39,826 bases of DNA. Origin: Methanobacteriota archaeon (GTDB taxonomy: Archaea > Thermoplasmatota > Poseidoniia > Poseidoniales > Thalassarchaeaceae). The stretch spans positions 1-39,826 of the forward strand of contig BPDA01000009.1 of the NCBI GenBank assembly GCA_019654055.1. Direction: 5' to 3'. Below are positions 33,475-39,826 of this stretch, one piece after another; positions within the stretch are counted from its first letter, which is position 1; the number at the start of each line of letters is the position of its first letter. The notes beneath the pieces were generated by a model that worked only from the letters and a program-made list of their open reading frames with translations, did no database searches and was not told where the DNA came from. The translations under genes and the position numbers were made by a program.

Positions 33475-33820
33475 ACTCGACTCTGTAGCGACGGCCTTCG
33501 TGGGCTCAGCCGCGCTGACTTCCATGTTCGTAGTCCTTGCCATGATCGGCACCCTGAACCACTACCATCGCCCCATCATCCCGGTACTGGGCGCCCTGAT
33601 GGTTATGCTGTCCTGCACCTACCTTCTAGCATGGGCCGATGGCACCGCCGTCGACACCCTCACTCTCAGGATGACCATGTCCGAGGGCGTATTTGCCATG
33701 CTCAAACTACTTCCTTTTGTCTTCCTGATACTCACGGCCCTGCTTCTCGAGGCATCCCTGCGAAAACGCCCGGAAGACCCTTTGTTGGCCCTGCTGGAGT
33801 CCGAGTCAGGCTCCGAGTGA
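33464..33820 (+). CDS. Three-TM small membrane protein of unknown function
   Basis: This 118-aa protein has about three hydrophobic helices (VGSAALTSMFVVLAMIG, PVLGALMVMLSCTYLLAW, LLPFVFLILTALLLEASL) and a short acidic tail. The track start at 33425 is too early. ATG 33464, inside the end of the upstream gene (GATGAGCCCTGA), starts MSPELDSVA and is preferred. No family is recognised. It is coupled to the preceding membrane protein and ends 65 bases before the L37e gene. Confidence 0.62.
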   Translation: MSPELDSVATAFVGSAALTSMFVVLAMIGTLNHYHRPIIPVLGALMVMLSCTYLLAWADGTAVDTLTLRMTMSEGVFAMLKLLPFVFLILTALLLEASLRKRPEDPLLALLESESGSE

Positions 33821-33885
33821 GTCGTTTCCCTTGGGCAACTCTCATAACACCCCCTTCGGTCGCCGCGCTGTCCTAGGTGGTGGCG

Positions 33886-34071
33886 ATGTCAAAGGGAACT
33901 CCGAGCATGGGCAAGCGGCAGAAGTCCACCCACATCCGCTGTAGGCGCTGTGGCAGGCACTCGTATCACAAGACCAAGAGCGTCTGCGCCCACTGCGGCT
34001 ACGGGGCGACTGCCAGAATTCGCAAGTATCGGTGGAACAAGCGCTCTAGGTCGATGGGCGCCCGCAAGTGA
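33886..34071 (+). CDS. rpl37e: Ribosomal protein L37e
   Basis: This 61-aa large-subunit zinc-ribbon protein reads [25 protein letters not shown], then VCAHCGYG and a basic tail ([11 protein letters not shown]). The two CxxC pairs are intact. The track uses GTG 33877, but ATG 33886, behind a GGTGGTGG element, gives the standard MSKGTPS N-terminus. It lies 46 bases before purF and may share a transcript with it. Confidence 0.95.
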   Translation: MSKGTPSMGKRQKSTHIRCRRCGRHSYHKTKSVCAHCGYGATARIRKYRWNKRSRSMGARK

Positions 34072-34117
34072 GCCGGAAAGGGCTAAGTCCCTCACTGCTA
34101 GGGCCGAATGGTATCCG

Positions 34118-35642
34118 ATGTGCGGCATCATCGGGATCTTGGGGAACCCGAACTCCCAGGTCGCAGGCTGCATCTACGACGGCATGCTCGTTCTGCAGCA
34201 CCGAGGGCAGGACGCCGCTGGGATAGTGACCAGTGATTCCGACAACATCTCGCACCGGAGGGCCAATGGGCTCGTCAGGGACGTCTTCAGGGCCAAGCAC
34301 ATGTCCAAGCTCACCGGGTCGATGGGGCTTGGACACGTGCGCTATCCCACTGCCGGCTCCAACTCAGCGGCCGAGGCCCAGCCGTTCTACACCAACACAC
34401 CGTTCGGAGGGCAGTCTGGCTCACAACGGCAATCTGAACAACACCTCTGACATCATCAACAGCCTGCTGGAGTACGACCACAGGAGGATTAACACCAGTT
34501 CCGACTCCGAGGCTCTGCTGAATCTGTTCGCCGCCGAGATCCAGCGCTCGGTGAACGGCCGCCCGGGAGGCATGGAAGCCCTCACCGAGGAAGATGTCTT
34601 CCGCGCCGTTGAGCGCACGCACCTGAGGTCAGAGGGCAGTTACAGCGTAGTCACCATGATCACCGGGTGGGGGCTGGTGGCCTTCCGCGACCCGAATGGA
34701 ATCAGGCCGCTTTTCATGGGTAGGAACGACGTCGACGGATTCACCGAGCGCCTGTTCGCATCCGAGAGCGTGGCCTGCGCAGCCCTGGGGTTCGAGACGG
34801 ATCGCGACGTCGCTCCCGGCGAGGCGGTGATTGCGAGGATGGACGGCTCCTTCTCCTCTAGAATCTGCCACTCCGAGCCGATTCACACTCCCTGCATCTT
34901 CGAGCACGTCTACTTCGCCCGCCCCGACTCCACCCTCGACGGGATATCGGTGCACGAGGCAAGGCTGAGGATGGGAGCTGCCCTAGCTAGAAGGGCCCTC
35001 AAGGAGCGCCCCGATCATGACATAGACGCGGTGATTCCCGTTCCCGACAGCGGCAGGATAGCCGCCATGGAGATGGCCAACGAGATGAGGGTGCCGTTCC
35101 GCGAGGGCTTCGTCAAGAACCGCTACATCGGCAGGACGTTCATCATGCCGGGCCAGTCCATCAGGAAGGATTCGGTGAAGAAGAAGCTCAACACGATAGA
35201 GGGAGAGTTCGCAGGCAAGACGGTGATGATTGTCGACGACAGCATAGTCAGAGGCAACACCTCGAGGAGAATCGTCGAGATGGCGAAGCAGGCCGGGGCC
35301 AAGAGTGTGTACTTCGCCTCCTCGGCACCACCCATAGTGCACCCTAACGTGTACGGCATTGACATGCCGGCGCGCGAGGAATACGTCGCCCACGGCAGGA
35401 CGATCGACGAGATAAGGAAAGCAATCGGTGCAGATTGGCTGGTCTATCAGGAGCTGCCCGACCTCGTAGATGCCTGCCTCGGAGCGGGTAACGACGGCTT
35501 GGCGAGCTTCGACTGCTCCTGCTTCAACGGCGTGTACGTGACAGGCGGGATAACCGAGGAGTACCTAGCGAAAGTCGAAGGGTCACGCAGTGATGTGGCC
35601 AAGAGCGAAGCTCTCTCCGAGCACGCGGACGCGGCAGAATGA
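34118..35642 (+). CDS. purF: Amidophosphoribosyltransferase, one apparent frameshift
   Basis: This is the first enzyme of purine synthesis, making phosphoribosylamine from PRPP and glutamine. The start ATG is followed directly by CGIIGILG, so the catalytic Cys2 is exposed after Met removal. [20 protein letters not shown] and LAHNGNLNN complete the Ntn glutaminase domain. The C-terminal phosphoribosyltransferase domain carries [18 protein letters not shown] (PRPP loop). Cys residues at HTPCIFEH and CSCFNG resemble the Fe-S ligands of the B. subtilis type. The track splits it near 34409. Removing one G from GGG (34409-34411) joins YTNTPFGG to SLAHNGNL and gives 507 aa, the normal length. Confidence 0.93.
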
Positions 35643-35667
35643 AGTCGCGAAGAACTCTCAGGAGACC

Positions 35668-37154
35668 ATGGTAGGAGTCATTGACGAACTGGTGTCCATC
35701 GAACTTGACGAGGTTGCCGGATGCGCCTGTATGCTCGATGATGGCAACTTCGCCGCAGGCTTTGACTCTGGCGAGGTTCGAGTATACGGATGCGATGGAG
35801 TGGTCACTGCCTCGGTCTCTCTGGGCAGCCGAGCCGTTGGCGTCGCTAGTCTGAGCGGCTCACTGATTACCGGCAGCAGCATCGAAGGCGTACGCGCATT
35901 CCACGACCAGCCTCTGTGGGAGCTCCCGCTCACATCAGGGTGCGAGGCGTTGGCCTCGTCGTCGTTCGGCGTAGTGGCCGCAGACGGCTCGGGGCGACTG
36001 GTCGCCATATCCGAAGACGGAAGCGAGGCCGCGCAAGCGGAGTTCGGGCACGTCACGCACCTCGCGTACTCTCCCGAGGGAGTGTGTGCGGCAGCGCTGG
36101 AGGATGGCAGATTGCTGCTGCTGGGGCCGGATCTCGCGGTGCTGCATGACTCGCCAGCAGCCGAAGACGACGTGGAGACCGTATCGGGCCTGACCTTCCG
36201 TCCCGACGGGACCCTCTTAGCAGCCCGCAACTCCCTCGGGATGACCGTCGACGACAGGCCCGAGAACAGAATTGAGTGCTGGCATCCAGAGGCAGGGCTG
36301 TTGAACGCCTCGGAACTACCATCCAAGGCCACAGCACTACTGCCGACCGAGTCGGGTGCCATCATAGGCTGCTTCGACGGCAGCATCCTGTCATTCGAGG
36401 TCGGTGAGAAAGACCACCGTCTGATTGCCGAATTGGACTACCAGGTGTCAAGAATAATCCACTGGGGTCAGGACATTCTCGTGGCTTCTTGGTTCGACGT
36501 TTTCCGAATTACCTCCGAGGGGGAGTTGGTCTGGCACTTCGAGCACATCGGGGTCGTGGAGCACATCCTTGACCTTGGCGAGAGGGCAGCCATCATGGGT
36601 GACGATAGGAAGGGAGGTAGGCCCGCTCCTCTAGTCATCATCGACCCTGACTCCCCACCTAGACACGATGACCTCCCGATCGAGGAGGAGGTTACCGCGG
36701 ACTCGGAGGGGCACTCGGGTGCCCTGTCGGAGGACGAGCTCAGACAGGTCGAGCAGAGGCCCTCCACGCACCATGAGGCCGAAGACATCCTCGACACGCT
36801 GCACGAGGAGGCCGAGGCCGAAATCGGCGACCCTGTCGTCGAAGCCGACCTGCTAGATGACCTATCGGCATCGGCGCGTGCGATCAACCTGCCTCCGGTG
36901 GCGGATGCGGGCGAGGACGTGACGCTGGGTGCCGACGAGGAGGGCAAGGCCACGGCCCTACTCGACGGTACGCGCTCCTACGACCCTGATGGCAGCATTG
37001 TGGGATGGGCTTGGGAGGACGGTGACGGAATGGTCATCGGAGACACCCCGCAGGTGCGTGTTAGGCTGTCCGCAGGAGTCCACGTTTTTCACCTCACCGT
37101 AACTGATGAAGGGCGGCCTCGAGCAGGTCGACGATCACAGTACAGGTCAAGTAA
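35668..37154 (+). CDS. Beta-propeller (WD40/PQQ-like) protein with C-terminal PKD domain, one apparent frameshift
   Basis: The reconstructed protein is 495 aa. Residues 1 to about 340 consist of repeated short beta-strand units ([54 protein letters not shown]), which look like propeller blades. An acidic linker follows. From about residue 408, LPPVADAGEDVTL, SYDPDGSIVGWAWEDGDG and FHLTVTDE form a PKD domain. The track ends it in a wrong frame. One extra G at 37111-37113 gives ASSRSTITVQVK and a stop at 37152-37154, one base from the etfA stop. ATG 35668 behind AGGAG is preferred over 35590. There is no signal peptide, which is odd for a PKD protein. Function is unknown. Confidence 0.7.
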
Positions 37155-38072
37155 TCAGAGATTTCCTAACTCCGCCTTGAGGGCAGGCAAAGCATCCTCC
37201 CAAGTGGCGACGATCCCGTAGTCGGCCACTCCGAATATGGGGGCATCTGGATCCTTGTTTATGGCGACGATGTACTTACTCGTCCTCATGCCTGCCAGAT
37301 GCTGTATGGCCCCACTTATGCCGACGGCGATGTATAGGCTCGGAGTGACCGTCTTCCCGGTCTGCCCAACCTGCATCCCATGAGGTATCTCGTCCCAGGT
37401 GTCGACTGCGGCCCTACTGGCGCCGACCGCGGCTCCTATGATGTCCGCGACCTCCTCGAGATGGGAGAAGTTCGCGGGGTCACCCATTCCCCTGCCGCCG
37501 GAGATTATGATGTCGGCTTCTGCGACGTCCAGCCTCTCGCTGGCCTTCGCGATGGCCTCTCTGACGGCGACGGCCACGTCAGCGCTCTGGTTCACCGTGC
37601 TAATCTCAGCCGAACCGCCCTCGCCTGCGGCATCGAATGCATTGGCTCGTACGGTGATGGCACATGGCGCATTCAAGTCGAGGCTCTATCGCCTTGCCCG
37701 AGTAAATCGGACGTGTCACCGATATCCCGGGGGCCAGTCCAGTCGCATCTTGGATGATGGGGATGCCCCGCATGCTGCCATAGTGGCCGCTATCTCCCTC
37801 CCTGCCGGTGTCGCTGCGGCGATGATTACATCGCCTCCGGAAACTGAGTTCAGGGCCTCGGCCCAAGCACCGCCGTCGAAGCTGCCGAAACAGTCCCCGA
37901 CGACTGAGATTACCTTGGCGACCCCTGATATCGAAGCCGCATCCTCGGCACCGAACCCCCCGGCGCACAGCACTGTGGGGGTGCCACCTATGGTCACGGC
38001 GGCCCCGACGAGCTGGGCTGTGACGGGATGCAATCTGTCTCCAGAAGACTCTGCTATCACCGTGACGTCCAT
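37155..38072 (-). CDS. etfA: Electron transfer flavoprotein alpha subunit, two apparent frameshifts
   Basis: This is the FAD-binding subunit of ETF, which takes electrons from acyl-CoA dehydrogenases. The reconstructed protein is 305 aa, a normal length. Visible parts are [18 protein letters not shown] at the N-terminus, [21 protein letters not shown] in the middle, and the C-terminal FAD site: [25 protein letters not shown] and [14 protein letters not shown]. The track shows three pieces. One missing base at CCCC 37766-37769 and one extra near 37676-37686 explain both breaks. It follows etfB by nine bases. Confidence 0.9.
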
Positions 38073-38081
38073 CTACTCACC

Positions 38082-38843
38082 TCAAATCACATTCGCCTCG
38101 TCACGCAACTTGCTGACTACGACTGCCACCGAATCAGCGCCCTCGAACCTCTGTCCGGGGGGGTTCTCGGGGGGCGGAGAGTGACTGTCGACAGAGACAG
38201 ACGAAGTCGACGTATCGACTCCCAAGTCACTCGCCTCCAGAGTCTCAGCGACCTTCTTCTTTGCCATCATGATGCCCCGGACGTTAGGCCTGCGCAACTC
38301 GGTAGTACCCTTGTCAAAGGCGAAGACGCACGGAGCCGAGACAGCGACCCGCTGGTCGCCTCCGGAGCTGGCTCGCAGGGCCATGAAGGAACCGCCTTCG
38401 GAAGCCACCTCGGAGACCATGGTGACGCATGAGGCGCCCATCAGGTGTGCCACCCCCGGCCCGGTCGAGCCGGCATTGGTGTCCGCGGCCTGCTTGCCGC
38501 AGAACACGACTTGGGCACCGCAATGGGAGGCCGCGGCAGCTAGTATCGCCTGAATCTGGGTACTGTCTAGTGCGTTTAGGTCCTCCACGAGGACGTGGAG
38601 CAAGGAGTCACCCCCTACGGCCGCGGCATCAGTCAGCATCTTCGCAGCCCTGACCGGCCCGCATGTGATTGCGACAATATCCCCCCCGCCACTCTCCTTC
38701 AGTTGGAGCGCGGACTCCAGCGCGTACTCATCGTAGGGGCTCATCGACCACTTGCTCACCGCCGACTCGTCGACCCTGCCACCTGAGACACTTATCTTGG
38801 CTGTGGTATCGGGGACCTGCTTGAGCAGAACGGCTATCGTCAT
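38082..38843 (-). CDS. etfB: Electron transfer flavoprotein beta subunit
   Basis: This 253-aa AMP-binding subunit of ETF begins MTIAVLLKQVPDTTAKISV. MSPYDEYALESALQLKE, FCGKQAADTNAGSTGPGVAHLM and LRRPNVRGIMMAKKK match the family signature. The track start (38900) is 19 codons too early. ATG 38843 behind GGTGACGAG gives the normal N-terminus. The C-terminal tail is Ser/Pro-rich. No frameshift is visible, in contrast to etfA and the dehydrogenase on either side. The order dehydrogenase-etfB-etfA suggests one electron-transfer operon. Confidence 0.93.
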   Translation of the reverse strand: MTIAVLLKQVPDTTAKISVSGGRVDESAVSKWSMSPYDEYALESALQLKESGGGDIVAITCGPVRAAKMLTDAAAVGGDSLLHVLVEDLNALDSTQIQAILAAAASHCGAQVVFCGKQAADTNAGSTGPGVAHLMGASCVTMVSEVASEGGSFMALRASSGGDQRVAVSAPCVFAFDKGTTELRRPNVRGIMMAKKKVAETLEASDLGVDTSTSSVSVDSHSPPPENPPGQRFEGADSVAVVVSKLRDEANVI

Positions 38844-38893
38844 CTCGTCACCAGTGCTTCGGCGACTAAAGCCCCCTCTATGAATTTTCGGCA

Positions 38894-38912
38894 TTCCCAC
38901 CGTAGGTGGGAA
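38894..38912 (-). terminator. Hairpin between the acyl-CoA dehydrogenase and etfB
   Basis: A perfect 8-bp inverted repeat, TTCCCACC-GTA-GGTGGGAA, lies ten bases after the dehydrogenase stop and 50 bases before etfB. It is the third element in this window with a three-base GTA centre (TAC on the minus strand). It is followed on the minus strand by CCGAAAATTC, not a strong T-run, so it could be a partial terminator, a processing site or an operator. Confidence 0.4.
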
Positions 38913-38922
38913 ACACGAGACC

Positions 38923-39826
38923 TTACTCCGTGGACTCCCTTGTGAATGCCTGTATCCCGGTGATGTGCCGGCCGAGGATGAGGTTGTGAATGTCGTGCGT
39001 GCCCTCGTATGTCTTGACCGATTCGAGGTTGGCCATGTGACGCATCACAGGATACTCGTCGAGGATTCCGTTGGCACCGTGGATGTCACGAGCCATACGA
39101 GCGATTTCCAGCGCGATGTCGACGTTGTTCATCTTGGCCAGCGAGATGTGCTCCGGGATCCAGGGTTTCCCTCGTCCTTCTTCTGGCCGAGGTGGTACGC
39201 CAGCAGCTGTGCCTTCGTAATCTCCCTCAGCATCCAGGCCAACTTGTTCTGCACTAGTTGGAAGGAGGCTATCGGGTGGTCGAACTGTATCCTGCTCAGA
39301 GCGTACTCCCTAGCAGAGTTGAAGCATGACTGAGCGGCCCCGACAGCCCCCCAAGATATCCCGTAGCGGGCGTTGTTGAGGCAGCTGAATGGCCCCTTCA
39401 GGCCCTTTACGTTAGGCAGTATCCTGTCCTTGGGTATCCTGCAGTCCTGAAACACCAGCTCGCTGGTCACGCTGGCCTTGAGGGAGTGCTTCCCCGTCAT
39501 TTCTGGAGCCGTGAATCCGGGGTCGCCCTTCTCGACGATGAAGCCGCGAATCACGCCGTCTAGCTTGGCCCAGACAACCGCAAGGTCGGCGATGGTGCCG
39601 TTGGTTATCCACATCTTGGCACCGTTGAGCAGGTAGTGGTCGCCCTTGTCCTCGGCGCGGGTAATCATGTCACCGGGATTCGAGCCGTAGTCGGGTTCGG
39701 TCAGGCCGAAGCATCCTATCCACTCTCCAGTCGTCATCCTCGGGAGATAGTGGTTCTTCTGCTCCTCGCTTCCGAAGTCCCATATCGGGTACATCGCCAA
39801 CGAGCCCTGAACGCTTGCGAAGGAAC
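38923..39826 (-). CDS. gcdH: Acyl-CoA dehydrogenase, glutaryl-CoA dehydrogenase-like, partial, one apparent frameshift
   Basis: The N-terminus is outside the right edge; about 300 C-terminal residues are visible. [17 protein letters not shown] is the FAD-binding signature. [34 protein letters not shown] and, near the end, [23 protein letters not shown] with the catalytic Glu in YEGTHDIH are close to glutaryl-CoA dehydrogenases (lysine/tryptophan catabolism, coupled to ETF). The substrate-specific Arg in the N-terminal part cannot be seen, so another acyl-CoA is possible. A missing base near the AAACCC run (39163-39170) splits the gene; restoring it gives [14 protein letters not shown]. It is followed by a hairpin and by etfB and etfA. 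Confidence 0.87.

Noticed and set aside
33950-34117. N-terminal 56 residues of the track ORF before purF
   Set aside because: They overlap L37e in another frame; PurF must begin at the Met directly before its catalytic Cys.
34118-35642. Programmed frameshifting in purF
   Set aside because: The break is a single extra G in a GGG run with no slippery heptamer recognised, and eleven similar breaks occur in unrelated genes nearby; sequencing error is simpler.

Overview
This window looks like part of the chromosome of an uncultured marine euryarchaeon, most likely a Marine Group II relative (Candidatus Poseidoniales). The archaeal signature is direct: ribosomal proteins L44e, S27e, L37e and L40e, aIF2-alpha, Nop10, a PAC2-family protein, a membrane-anchored LonB protease, UPF0147 and an archaeal-type AspRS. 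The more specific placement is inference. It rests on roughly 60% GC, a very large surface protein with a Pro-rich cytoplasmic tail ending in a GWTMEQW-type motif, and aerobic heterotroph genes (ETF, glutaryl-CoA-type dehydrogenase, P5C dehydrogenase). No gene-free stretch exceeds about 140 bases. I see no CRISPR array, insertion sequence, integrase or prophage.

Layout. 1-5 kb, minus strand: aspS, then a three-gene cassette (formyltransferase-like, divergent SDR, luciferase-like flavin monooxygenase cut by the window edge); upstream of aspS are a GtrA-like membrane protein and trmI. 5-13 kb, plus strand: a 1046-aa surface protein with a thioredoxin-like domain, lonB, a type-2 asparaginase, UPF0147 and a class V aminotransferase. 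12.6-13.4 kb, minus: L40e and a LysE/ArgO exporter. 13.5-19.8 kb, plus: purA, two small unknown genes, a P5C dehydrogenase with an SSS-family symporter, and a PAP2/Aur1-like membrane protein. 19.8-23 kb: a phosphate module of visibly lower GC, with a PiT transporter carrying a DUF47/PhoU-like domain, divergent from an AbrB-PhoU regulator. 23-30.5 kb: a thioredoxin-CcdA fusion, tRNA-Val(CAC), deoC, serC, pdxT, a COG2108-type radical SAM protein, a RecB/Cas4-like nuclease fused to OB-like domains, tRNA-Ser(CGA) and a ubiquitin-like small protein ending in Gly-Gly. 30.5-32.8 kb, minus: the classic archaeal translation operon L44e-S27e-aIF2alpha-Nop10-PAC2. 32.9-37.2 kb, plus: two membrane proteins, L37e, purF and a beta-propeller/PKD protein. 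37.2-39.8 kb, minus: a glutaryl-CoA-dehydrogenase-like gene (cut by the right edge), etfB and etfA.

How genes work together. Acyl-CoA dehydrogenase and EtfBA form an electron-transfer pair. P5C dehydrogenase plus the symporter suggests proline uptake and oxidation to glutamate. purA and purF serve purine synthesis. pdxT implies PLP synthesis, and serC is a PLP enzyme. Lon and the isoaspartyl peptidase/asparaginase are adjacent, as are the phosphate transporter and its likely regulator.

A strong caution: nine genes, all right of 18.2 kb, are broken by a total of twelve apparent single-base frameshifts, mostly at homopolymers. No clear frameshift is visible left of 18.2 kb. The coordinates of these genes are given here as reconstructed spans across the frameshifts. 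The most likely cause is uncorrected sequencing indels, not pseudogenes or programmed frameshifting.
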